A DNA stretch of 64,000 bases from assembly GCF_021401085.1 (NCBI RefSeq), contig NZ_JACBFP010000003.1, positions 124,001-188,000 on the forward strand, in the 5' to 3' direction. The position numbers and the translations under genes are program-made. A model generated the notes under the pieces. That model did no database searches. It saw only the letters and a list, made by a program, of their open reading frames with translations, and had not been told where the DNA came from. The first letter of the stretch is position 1; every line of letters starts with the position of its first letter. This DNA is from Chryseobacterium sp. R2A-55 (GTDB lineage Bacteria > Bacteroidota > Bacteroidia > Flavobacteriales > Weeksellaceae). This document shows, piece by piece, positions 25,618-33,198 of this stretch.

Positions 25618-27774
25618 ATGAAAAATCTAAAAATAGCGTCACTTTTCCTATTGATAGGAAGTTTCGCAATCAATGCGCAATCACTGAAATCTCCGGACGG
25701 AAAATTTGAAATGAACTTCCAACTCAAGTCCGGCGTCCCATTTTATAACCTGAAATACGACGGAAAAACCATTGTGGAAGATTCCAAACTGGGATTGAAA
25801 CTTCTGCGTGACGGCGACATCCAATTTGCATCAGAAATTGAAAGAAAAGATCAGCAGGGAAAGGACCTCAATAGCGGTTTTGAAAAAACTGCAGAAAAGT
25901 TCGACTCCAAAAATGAGAGCTGGAATCCGGTGCTGGGAGAGAAAAAATCCTATATTAACCACTACAACGAATTGGCGGTCACTCTGAACCAGCCAGCAAA
26001 CGATAGACACATCCTGCTGAAATTCAGACTTTTTGACGACGGACTCGCCTTCAGGTACGAATTTCCGGAACAGAAAAATCTCAACTACTTCATCATCAAA
26101 GAAGAAGATTCCGAAATCGACTTACCAAATGATATGAAAATCTTTTGGATACCGGGCGATTACGATTCACAGGAATATCTTTACACCGAAAGTAAAATCT
26201 CTGAAATCCCGGCGAAATGGCCGACTTCCTACGACGGAAATGCCTCCCAAACCTTAATTAAAAATGGAATCCAAATTCCTACCATCTTAAAAACAGAAGG
26301 GAAAACCCCATTTTACATGACGATTTCCGAAGCTGCTGTCATCAACTATCCAACAGCAAATATGGACGTAGATGCCATCAATTTCAAATTCAAAACCCAC
26401 CTGACTCCAGACGGACAAGGAGCGAAAGGCTATATTCAAACTCCCGCCGTTTCGCCTTGGAGAACGATTATCGCCTCGCCAAAAGCAGAAGAAGTTTTGG
26501 ATTCCAAAATGATTTTTAACCTCAACGAGCCGACTCACTACACAGACACTTCCTACATTAAACCCACAAAATACATGGGTGTTTGGTGGGAAATGATCAT
26601 CGGAAAATCGCAGTGGGCCTACTCCACCGCAAACAATGTCCATATTGGAAAAACCGATTTCACCAAACTGACCCCAAACGGAAAACATGCTGCTAATAAC
26701 ACCAAAGTAAAAGAATACATCGATTTTGCCTCAGCAAATGGTTTCGATGCTTTACTGATCGAAGGCTGGAACATCGGTTGGGAAGACTGGTTTGGTCATT
26801 CAAAGGAATTTGTTTTCGATTTCATCACTCCTTATCCTGATTTCGACATTAAAATGTTGAATGATTATGCCCATTCAAAAGGAATCAAACTGATGATGCA
26901 CCATGAAACTTCGGGTTCTGCAACCAATTACGAAAGGTGGGCCGACCAAGCATTTAAATTAATGAATCAATATGGTTATCCTTCTGTGAAAACAGGTTAT
27001 GTAGGCAATATTATTCCACGTGGCGAACACCATTATTCTCAATGGACCATCAACCATTATTACAGGATTGCAGAAAAAGCCAATGAATACAAAATCATGG
27101 TCAACTCCCACGAAAGTGTGAGACCCACTGGACAAAGCCGAACCTATCCGAACTGGATCGCGGCAGAAGCAGCCCGTGGAACAGAATTCGAAGCGTTTGG
27201 CGGAAATAATCCAGACCATCAAACCATTCTTCCTTTTACCAGATTTATAGGTGGACCGATGGATTACACCCCTGGGATTTTCCAAACTAAACTGGATTAT
27301 TACTTTCCGGGAGACACCAGATTCGTGAAAACCACTTTGGCGAAGCAGCTTGCACTCTATGTGGTGATGTATTCCCCGCTTCAAATGGCGGCTGATCTGC
27401 CTGAAAATTATGCAAAACACATGGATGCATTCCAGTTCATCAAAGATGTGGCAGCGGATTGGGACGATACCAAAATCTTGTCGGCTGAACCAGGAGACTA
27501 TATCCACACCGCAAGAAAAGCAAAAGGAAAAGACGAGTGGTTTGTGGGCGGAATTACTGATGAAAATGCAAGAAACTTCACCGTGGATTTCTCGTTCCTT
27601 CCAAAAGGTAAAAAATATGAGGCAACGGTTTATGCAGATGGCGATAATGCAGACTATATCAGCAATCCGCAATCCTATAAGATTTATAAAAAAACCGTGA
27701 CCACCAATTCCAAAATGCTCATGAAACTAGCTAGAAGCGGCGGTTATGCGATTTCAGTAAAACCTATCAAATAA
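25618..27774 (+). CDS. susB: Glycoside hydrolase family 97 alpha-glucosidase (SusB-like)
   Basis: 718 residues with signal peptide FLLIGSFAINAQ, so periplasmic. N-terminal beta-sandwich, central TIM barrel, C-terminal sheet. Key acidic residues line up with B. thetaiotaomicron SusB as I recall it, all shifted by nine: E430 in MMHHETSG (E439), E499 in NSHESVRP (E508), E517 in WIAAEAARG (E526) and E523 in GTEFEAFGG (E532). That set marks the inverting, Ca2+-dependent type rather than the retaining alpha-galactosidase type. It releases glucose from maltooligosaccharides. GH13 follows by 2 bp; a terminator lies upstream. Confidence 0.93.
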   Translation: MKNLKIASLFLLIGSFAINAQSLKSPDGKFEMNFQLKSGVPFYNLKYDGKTIVEDSKLGLKLLRDGDIQFASEIERKDQQGKDLNSGFEKTAEKFDSKNESWNPVLGEKKSYINHYNELAVTLNQPANDRHILLKFRLFDDGLAFRYEFPEQKNLNYFIIKEEDSEIDLPNDMKIFWIPGDYDSQEYLYTESKISEIPAKWPTSYDGNASQTLIKNGIQIPTILKTEGKTPFYMTISEAAVINYPTANMDVDAINFKFKTHLTPDGQGAKGYIQTPAVSPWRTIIASPKAEEVLDSKMIFNLNEPTHYTDTSYIKPTKYMGVWWEMIIGKSQWAYSTANNVHIGKTDFTKLTPNGKHAANNTKVKEYIDFASANGFDALLIEGWNIGWEDWFGHSKEFVFDFITPYPDFDIKMLNDYAHSKGIKLMMHHETSGSATNYERWADQAFKLMNQYGYPSVKTGYVGNIIPRGEHHYSQWTINHYYRIAEKANEYKIMVNSHESVRPTGQSRTYPNWIAAEAARGTEFEAFGGNNPDHQTILPFTRFIGGPMDYTPGIFQTKLDYYFPGDTRFVKTTLAKQLALYVVMYSPLQMAADLPENYAKHMDAFQFIKDVAADWDDTKILSAEPGDYIHTARKAKGKDEWFVGGITDENARNFTVDFSFLPKGKKYEATVYADGDNADYISNPQSYKIYKKTVTTNSKMLMKLARSGGYAISVKPIK

Positions 27775-27776
27775 CT

Positions 27777-29621
27777 ATGAAAAAGTCAATCCTGTTCATT
27801 TTTTTATCCATCCTCACTTCCGCACAGATCCAACGTGTGGAACCCACTTTTTGGTGGAAAGACATGAAGAATCCGGAACTCCAAATCCTGGTGTATGGAA
27901 AAAATATTGCCAATCAGAGTATCGAACTCTCAAACGGAGTCCAGATTAAGGATGTAAAGAAAGTTGAAAATCCAAACTACGTCTTCATCACCATCAACAC
28001 CGATGAAGTCAACGTTCCGAAATTCAAAATCAATTTGAAGGACGGAAAAAGACTGGTGAATTCTTACGATTACGAACTCAGACAGAGAAATCCAAATTCC
28101 GCAAACCGAGAATCCTACACTTCAAAAGATGTGATGTACCTGATCATGCCCGATCGGTTTGCCAACGGAAATCCAGCAAATGATTCCAGCAAAAACCTTA
28201 TCGAAAAATCAGACCGAAACAATCCGAACGGAAGACACGGCGGAGATCTGCGCGGAATCATCAACAATCTGGATTATATCCAAAATCTGGGCGCAACCGC
28301 AGTTTGGCTTACCCCCGTTTGTGAGGATAATGAACCGAGGACAACCTATCACGGCTATGCCCAAACTGATTTGTATAAAATCGATGAACGGTACGGAACC
28401 AATGAAGAGTACCGCGAACTTTCCCAAAAGCTCAATCAGCGCAACATGAAACTGGTGATGGATTACGTGACCAATCATTGGGGAGTTTCGCACTGGATGA
28501 TTCAGGATTTGCCTGAAAAATCGTGGATTCATTGGTTTGATGACGGTGAAAAAGGGTTTAAGAGATCAAACTACAAAACCACTTCGCAAATGGATCCCAA
28601 TGTTTCCGAAATCGATAGAAAATTGGCTTTGGATGGCTGGTTTGATACTTCCATGCCCGACATGAACCAAAGTAATCCATTGGTTTTAAAATACTTGACA
28701 CAAAACTCTATTTGGTGGATTGAATATGCCGAATTGGGCGGTTTCAGAGTGGATACCTATCCTTACAACGACAAAGAAGCCATGGCAAAATGGGCAAAAT
28801 CCATCACCGATGAATACCCCAATTTCAATATCGTGGGCGAAACCTGGATGTATTCCCCGGCAGATATTTCATTTTGGCAAAAAAATTCCAAAGTGGGCGA
28901 AATCTTAAACTACAACTCCAATCTACCATCCGTCATGGATTTCACACTTTTTTCTGAAATGCCAAAAGCCTTTTCCGAGGAAGCCGGTTGGGACAAAGGA
29001 TTGATCAAGCTCTACAATGTTTTCACGCAGGACTATCTGTACCCAGATTTGAAAAACATGCTCGTTTTTTTTGAAAATCATGACACAGAAAGATGGAATG
29101 AAATCTTCAATTCCGACCCCAAAACCTATCAATTGGCACTTACCTTAATTTCTACCGTGCGTGGAATTCCACAGATTTACTATGGCTCCGAAATTGGGAT
29201 GCGCGGAAGCAAACCCAAAGGAGGCGATGCAGATATCCGCAGAGATTTTCCGGGAGGCTGGAAAGGTGATGCCCAAAATGCTTTTCTTTCCAGAACTGAT
29301 GAACAGAAATCCTATTACGATTTTACCGCAAAACTTCTGAACTGGCGCAAAGGAAAAGACGTAATCCATAATGGAAAAACAATGCATTTCATTCCTGAAA
29401 ATAATGTGTATGTTTATTTCAGGTATGATCATTCAGAAAAAGTAATGGTAGTGCTCAACAGCAGTGAAAAAGAACAGACGCTTGATTTAAGCCGTTTTTC
29501 GGAAATGTTACAGGGAATTTCAACAGGAAAAGAAGTGATTACCGGCAAAGAGTTTTCAGTGAGTCCGCAAAATAAATTAAGGGTCGAAGCTAAATCTTCA
29601 CTAATTTTAGAATTGGAATAA
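27777..29621 (+). CDS. susA: GH13 alpha-amylase-family enzyme (neopullulanase/cyclomaltodextrinase type)
   Basis: 614 residues with signal peptide FLSILTSAQ, no lipobox, so periplasmic. Layout: N-terminal beta domain (PTFWWKDMKNPELQILVYG, residues about 19-110), catalytic barrel starting SKDVMYLIMPDRFANG, and a C-terminal beta domain. Catalytic triad: nucleophile D326 in GGFRVDTYPY, acid/base E355 in VGETWMY, and D436 in FFENHDTERW. It should cut maltooligosaccharides and cyclodextrins inside the periplasm. Absence of a surface signal means it is SusA-like, not SusG-like. It starts 2 bp after GH97, so both are co-translated. Confidence 0.92.
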   Translation: MKKSILFIFLSILTSAQIQRVEPTFWWKDMKNPELQILVYGKNIANQSIELSNGVQIKDVKKVENPNYVFITINTDEVNVPKFKINLKDGKRLVNSYDYELRQRNPNSANRESYTSKDVMYLIMPDRFANGNPANDSSKNLIEKSDRNNPNGRHGGDLRGIINNLDYIQNLGATAVWLTPVCEDNEPRTTYHGYAQTDLYKIDERYGTNEEYRELSQKLNQRNMKLVMDYVTNHWGVSHWMIQDLPEKSWIHWFDDGEKGFKRSNYKTTSQMDPNVSEIDRKLALDGWFDTSMPDMNQSNPLVLKYLTQNSIWWIEYAELGGFRVDTYPYNDKEAMAKWAKSITDEYPNFNIVGETWMYSPADISFWQKNSKVGEILNYNSNLPSVMDFTLFSEMPKAFSEEAGWDKGLIKLYNVFTQDYLYPDLKNMLVFFENHDTERWNEIFNSDPKTYQLALTLISTVRGIPQIYYGSEIGMRGSKPKGGDADIRRDFPGGWKGDAQNAFLSRTDEQKSYYDFTAKLLNWRKGKDVIHNGKTMHFIPENNVYVYFRYDHSEKVMVVLNSSEKEQTLDLSRFSEMLQGISTGKEVITGKEFSVSPQNKLRVEAKSSLILELE

Positions 29622-29625
29622 ATTG

Positions 29626-29700
29626 ATGCGCAGCAGCTTTATTGATGTGGAAACTCAGGTTGATGAAAAAAACCCACACTACCTGGAAGTTCCGTCTTAA
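29626..29700 (+). pseudogene. 24-codon ORF behind GH13, possible gene remnant
   Basis: ATG at 29626, 4 bp after the GH13 stop, opens 24 codons ending TAA at 29698-29700. The peptide ends NPHYLEVPS and reads like the C-terminus of a real protein (acidic, with a clean end) more than random sequence. It may be what is left of a deleted gene in the sus locus, or a chance ORF. I cannot name the parent. Confidence 0.25.
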
Positions 29701-29710
29701 AATCAGAAGC

Positions 29711-30226
29711 ATGAGAAAAAGGTTATTATTTATATGTACAATAATTCTTGTCAACTTTTTTGTGAACGCCCAACAAAAAGGCTTTGATGAAAATGTTCAG
29801 AAGAAAAATGTGAGCAGAGTTCTGGATGATCTGAACTCTTTTGCGGCGAATGCAGATTTTAAGAACTATTTCAATCTTTTTGCTGAAGAATCAACCTTTA
29901 TCGGAACAGATGCGACTGAAATTTGGAACAAAAAAAAATTCATGGATTACGCGAAACCTCATTTCGACGGTGGAAAAGCCTGGACCTTTAAATCGATAAG
30001 AAGAAACATCACCTTTAGCAAAGACGGAAAATATGCCTGGTTCGATGAAATACTAGATACCCAGATGAAAATCTGCCGCGGATCCGGCGTTTTGGAAAAA
30101 ATCGGAAACCAATGGAAAATCCGCCAATATGTCCTTTCCATGGCCATTCCTAATGAAGTCTCAAACGAAGTCATCAATATCAAATCGGCAATTGAAGAGG
30201 CCTATCTTGAAAAATTAAAACCTTAA
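29711..30226 (+). CDS. Secreted NTF2/SnoaL-like protein
   Basis: 171 residues from ATG 29711 (MRKRLLFICTIILVNFFVNAQQ), a good signal peptide; an upstream ATG at 29642 would add a poor N-terminus. The mature part fits the SnoaL_3/DUF4440-like cone fold of nuclear transport factor 2: LDDLNSFAANADFKNYFNLF, FIGTDATEIWNKKKF, and GSGVLEKIGNQWKIRQYVLS. Members are enzymes, ligand binders or of unknown role. It sits 89 bp after GH13 and 30 bp before the MFS transporter, so it belongs to the maltodextrin locus, perhaps as a periplasmic sugar-related factor (inference). Confidence 0.8.
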   Translation: MRKRLLFICTIILVNFFVNAQQKGFDENVQKKNVSRVLDDLNSFAANADFKNYFNLFAEESTFIGTDATEIWNKKKFMDYAKPHFDGGKAWTFKSIRRNITFSKDGKYAWFDEILDTQMKICRGSGVLEKIGNQWKIRQYVLSMAIPNEVSNEVINIKSAIEEAYLEKLKP

Positions 30227-30256
30227 AAAAACGACCTTTAAAAAAATAAAATTTCT

Positions 30257-31651
30257 ATGTCAAGAAAAGTGAAACCAGATCTTTCCCTAGCGCAAATCAT
30301 CAACATGAGCATGGGATTCATGGGAATCCAGATGGCATTCGGATTACAGAATGGAAATGCGAGCAGGATTCTGCAAAATTTTGGAGCAGATGTTCATCAT
30401 CTTTCGTGGTTCTGGCTCGTCGCACCCTTTACCGGATTGATTGTTCAACCCATTATCGGACATTTAGGCGATCATACCTGGTCTGAAAAATGGGGAAGAA
30501 GAAAACCTTATTTTTTAATTGGGGCGCTATTAACTGCAATCGGACTTGCTTTCCTGCCAAATTCTGCCTCGGTAAGTATTTTTCTTGCCGGTGGTGTTCT
30601 GGTTTTCGCAGTGCTTTTCCTTGCCATGATGGACGCTTCGATTAATGTGGCGATGGAACCATTCCGTGCGTTAGTAGGCGATATGTTACCGAAACATCAG
30701 GGGACCATTGGCTTTTCTGTTCAAACCATTTTGATCGGAATCGGCGCCGTCATCGGTTCCAATATGCCCGCTTGGCTTACAAAACTAGGAGTTTCTAATG
30801 TGGCGGCAGAAGGTTTTGTTCCTGATTCTGTGATCTACTCGTTCTATGTTGGAGCAGGCGTGTTGCTGCTGACGATTCTTTACACAATATTTACGACCAA
30901 GGAATATTCTCCGAAAGATTTCGCAGATTTTTCTGAGGAAGAACCCAAGGATGTAGAACCACGATTTTCAGACATTTTTCGTGATTTTGCGAAGATTCCG
31001 CCACTAATGAAAAGCTTAGGTGTAGTACAATTTTTCTCTTGGTTTGCTTTATTTACGATGTGGGTTTACACCACCAGTTCAATCGCAACACATCATTTCG
31101 GATTGTCACCAGATGATGCCAAATCTGAACAATTCAACAATGCTGGAAATTTAGTTGGTGAACTTTTTGGATATTATAACTTATTTTCGATCGGATTTGC
31201 GTTTGCCTTGATTCCTCTGGCAAAAAAAATCGGAAAGAAACAAACTCATGCTTTAGCGCTTTTCGCGGGTGGTTTAGGCTTGATTTCGCTTTACTTCATC
31301 AAAGATGCTTCACTGCTTTGGATCCCAATGATCGGCGTTGGTTTTGCATGGGCAAGTATTTTGGCAATGCCTTATGCAATGCTGATCAACGCAATTCCTT
31401 TAAAGAAAATGGGAGTTTATATGGGAATTTTCAATTTCTTCATTGTTCTTCCCCAAATTGTAAATGGCATTTTCGGTGGGCCAATCGTTCACAGCATTTT
31501 CGGAAACTATGCAATTGGTTATGTTGTTGTAGGCGGTATTGCTATGATTATTGCCGGTCTGATCTCCCTCACTTTGAAAGGAGTTGGTAAAGATAATGAT
31601 TTTGAAGGTGCACTTGCATTGAAACAACACGTTATTCGTGAAGACAATTAA
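30257..31651 (+). CDS. MFS sugar transporter, probably maltose (SLC45-like)
   Basis: 464 residues with about 12 transmembrane helices. The early motif MGFMGIQMAFGLQNGNASRI and the loop PIIGHLGDHTWSEKWGRRKPYF are typical of the GPH/SLC45-like maltose/sucrose porter group. A long central loop (residues about 215-255, rich in Asp/Glu/Pro) separates the halves. It should carry maltose, glucose or short maltooligosaccharides across the inner membrane. Position as the last gene of the sus locus supports this. A perfect 16-bp-stem terminator follows its stop. Confidence 0.9.
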   Translation: MSRKVKPDLSLAQIINMSMGFMGIQMAFGLQNGNASRILQNFGADVHHLSWFWLVAPFTGLIVQPIIGHLGDHTWSEKWGRRKPYFLIGALLTAIGLAFLPNSASVSIFLAGGVLVFAVLFLAMMDASINVAMEPFRALVGDMLPKHQGTIGFSVQTILIGIGAVIGSNMPAWLTKLGVSNVAAEGFVPDSVIYSFYVGAGVLLLTILYTIFTTKEYSPKDFADFSEEEPKDVEPRFSDIFRDFAKIPPLMKSLGVVQFFSWFALFTMWVYTTSSIATHHFGLSPDDAKSEQFNNAGNLVGELFGYYNLFSIGFAFALIPLAKKIGKKQTHALALFAGGLGLISLYFIKDASLLWIPMIGVGFAWASILAMPYAMLINAIPLKKMGVYMGIFNFFIVLPQIVNGIFGGPIVHSIFGNYAIGYVVVGGIAMIIAGLISLTLKGVGKDNDFEGALALKQHVIREDN

Positions 31652-31656
31652 TTTCC

Positions 31657-31694
31657 AAAAAATCCTTTCAAAATAATTTGAAAGGATTTTTTTT
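31657..31694. terminator. Strong bidirectional terminator, sus locus / Rrf2 gene
   Basis: A 16-nt arm at 31657-31672 (core AATCCTTTCAAA) pairs perfectly with 31677-31692, loop ATAA, T runs on both strands. It serves the converging MFS and Rrf2 genes. Confidence 0.93.
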
Positions 31695-31712
31695 GGTGCA
31701 GTTTTTCCCAGA

Positions 31713-32144
31713 TTATTTCAGCCATGCCAAACCCAGCTCCATTTTTTCGGCAAGATCATAAAATGAATATTTCTGGGTCATCATCAGCAGGTTTTCCCGA
31801 ACTATTTTAAAATCGTCATGGACCGGGCATGGATTTTTTGGTGAACATTTGTGCAACCCCAATCCACACTCGGTGAAAATTCCATCGCCATCAATTATCC
31901 GTACCACTTCAAATATTTTGGTTTTCTTCTGCATCGTTTCGTCAAAAATAAACCCGCCCTGTTTTCCCCGAACCGATTTTAGAATATTTTCCCGACAAAG
32001 CTGTTGCAATATTTTCGCAGTGAAAGCTACCGGTGCGTTCACCGCATCAGAAACCGCTTTCACGTTCACGCGCTGGTTTCTGTTGCTTTTCTGGGCAATG
32101 TAGATTGCCGACTTTATGGCATACTCGCAAGCTTTTGAAAACAT
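31713..32144 (-). CDS. Rrf2-family transcriptional regulator, likely Fe-S
   Basis: 143 residues. The winged-helix N-terminus reads ACEYAIKSAIYIAQKS and VKAVSDAVNAPVAFTAKILQ (helix-turn-helix), then GKQGGFIF for the wing. Three cysteines at C93, C100 and C106 (ECGLGLHKCSPKNPCPVH) match the 2Fe-2S cysteine cluster of IscR/NsrR, so it probably senses Fe-S status, NO or redox. It lies 11 bp after a small membrane protein on the same strand, forming a two-gene unit. Targets are unknown; ric at 14 kb is an attractive but untested candidate. The sequence alone cannot separate NsrR from IscR function. Confidence 0.9.
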   Translation of the reverse strand: MFSKACEYAIKSAIYIAQKSNRNQRVNVKAVSDAVNAPVAFTAKILQQLCRENILKSVRGKQGGFIFDETMQKKTKIFEVVRIIDGDGIFTECGLGLHKCSPKNPCPVHDDFKIVRENLLMMTQKYSFYDLAEKMELGLAWLK

Positions 32145-32155
32145 AAACTTAATTT

Positions 32156-32530
32156 TTATTTAAAGAATTGCCATTTGGGAATTATCGCGAGCAAACCCAC
32201 TCCCACATACAAAAACATGTTCGTAACGTCTGTGTACAGGAAGGTGGCAAGGTAATAATTGTGCAAAAGGAAGTGAAAAACCACCGCTGCCGGAAACAGG
32301 AAGGCTCCGGATTTTCGGTAGAAAAAAATCAGGATCAATCCTACAATCATCAGTGAATCAACAAAATAAATAAGGTAAAAATACCAAAGCGGAATATTCA
32401 TTTCGGTGTGTTGCGCAAATTCATCGGTGTCAATCCCAACTCCCATTAAACTGAAGAAAAGCAGGGCGATGAGTGAGAGGACAAATCCAAAATCCTTTTT
32501 AGGATTTTCGTTGGCAAATTCATTTTTCAT
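32156..32530 (-). CDS. Small four-helix membrane protein, unknown
   Basis: 124 residues, no recognised family. A short charged N-terminus (NEFANENPKKDFG) precedes four predicted transmembrane segments, including FVLSLIALLFFSLMGVG and IPLWYFYLIYFVDSLMIV and a last one ending in WQFFK. Two histidines (FHFLLHNYY) lie inside the third segment, which could suit metal or haem binding, but that is only a guess. It is co-directional with the Rrf2 regulator (11 bp), so it may be controlled by it or be its sensor partner. Promoter at 32537-32568 overlaps the terminator of the gene in front. Confidence 0.7.
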   Translation of the reverse strand: MKNEFANENPKKDFGFVLSLIALLFFSLMGVGIDTDEFAQHTEMNIPLWYFYLIYFVDSLMIVGLILIFFYRKSGAFLFPAAVVFHFLLHNYYLATFLYTDVTNMFLYVGVGLLAIIPKWQFFK

Positions 32531-32536
32531 AGCTTG

Positions 32537-32568
32537 TAAAAATAAAAAAACTTTTGAAGAATATTCAA
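32537..32568 (-). promoter_or_regulatory. Promoter TTG-N21-TATTTTTA before the membrane protein gene
   Basis: On the minus strand TTG (32566-32568) and TATTTTTA (32537-32544, last base differs from consensus) are 21 nt apart. It overlaps the hairpin at 32545-32577. Confidence 0.4.
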
Positions 32569-32577
32569 AAGTTTTTT
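32545..32577. terminator. Bidirectional terminator after the Lrp/AsnC gene
   Basis: AAAAAACTTTTGAA (32545-32558) pairs perfectly with TTCAAAAGTTTTTT (32564-32577), loop GAATA. Confidence 0.85.
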
Positions 32578-32599
32578 ATGATTTAAGTTTCCAGATCTG

Positions 32600-33070
32600 T
32601 TAAATAGAAACCGCGTCGATCAGTCGGTTTTTATCAGAAAGGAATTCCTCCATGGAGATCATACTTTCGGTTCTCATCACATCCTGAATGTCATCAATTT
32701 GGTAGATGATCCGTTTTGCATCTTCGGTATTTTTTGCACGTACTTTTACGAAGATGTTGTACTTCCCTGAAATCACGCTGGCTTCGATCACGTTTGGAAT
32801 CGTGGAAAGCTCTTTCAGCACATCATGGGTTCTGTTTGATTTGGTCAAAAGAATTCCGATGAATGCAGTGAAATGATAGTCTAATTTACCGTAATCGATA
32901 TTTAATGAAGATCCCAGAATGATACCTGCATCTTCCATTTTTTTCACTCTTACGTGGATGGTTCCCGCAGAAACATCCATCTGTTTTGCGATTTCGGTGA
33001 AAGGCATTCTTGTGTTTTCTACTAAGAAATCAAGAATTTTCTTGTCTATTTCGTCAAGTTGATAATTCAT
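32600..33070 (-). CDS. Lrp/AsnC-family transcriptional regulator
   Basis: 156 residues. The N-terminal helix-turn-helix is IDKKILDFLVENTRMPFTEIA followed by KQMDVSAGTIHVRVKKMEDAG; the C-terminal RAM (ligand-binding, oligomerising) domain begins near residue 65 with FTAFIGILL and includes SGKYNIFVKVRAKNTEDAK. Such regulators respond to amino acids and control amino acid metabolism. Length is standard. A TAAATTTG -7 box lies 44 bp upstream and a terminator follows, so it is monocistronic. The next gene upstream is tamB, 128 bp away. Confidence 0.93.
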   Translation of the reverse strand: MNYQLDEIDKKILDFLVENTRMPFTEIAKQMDVSAGTIHVRVKKMEDAGIILGSSLNIDYGKLDYHFTAFIGILLTKSNRTHDVLKELSTIPNVIEASVISGKYNIFVKVRAKNTEDAKRIIYQIDDIQDVMRTESMISMEEFLSDKNRLIDAVSI

Positions 33071-33114
33071 TTTATATTTTTTTCAATTTTTTATACTTAA
33101 TTCGAAAATTTCTG

Positions 33115-33122
33115 CAAATTTA
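33115..33122 (-). promoter_or_regulatory. -7 box TAAATTTG of the Lrp/AsnC gene
   Basis: Minus-strand TAnnTTTG match ending 44 nt before the ATG. Confidence 0.45.
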
Positions 33123-33198
33123 CAAATAAATATTAAAACGAAAAAATTTCATTAAACATTAACTATTTTTAACGTAATCAGCGTTTTTTATATTAAAA

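Noticed and set aside
26959-27672. 237-codon minus-strand ORF
   Set aside because: Antisense shadow of the GH97 gene.
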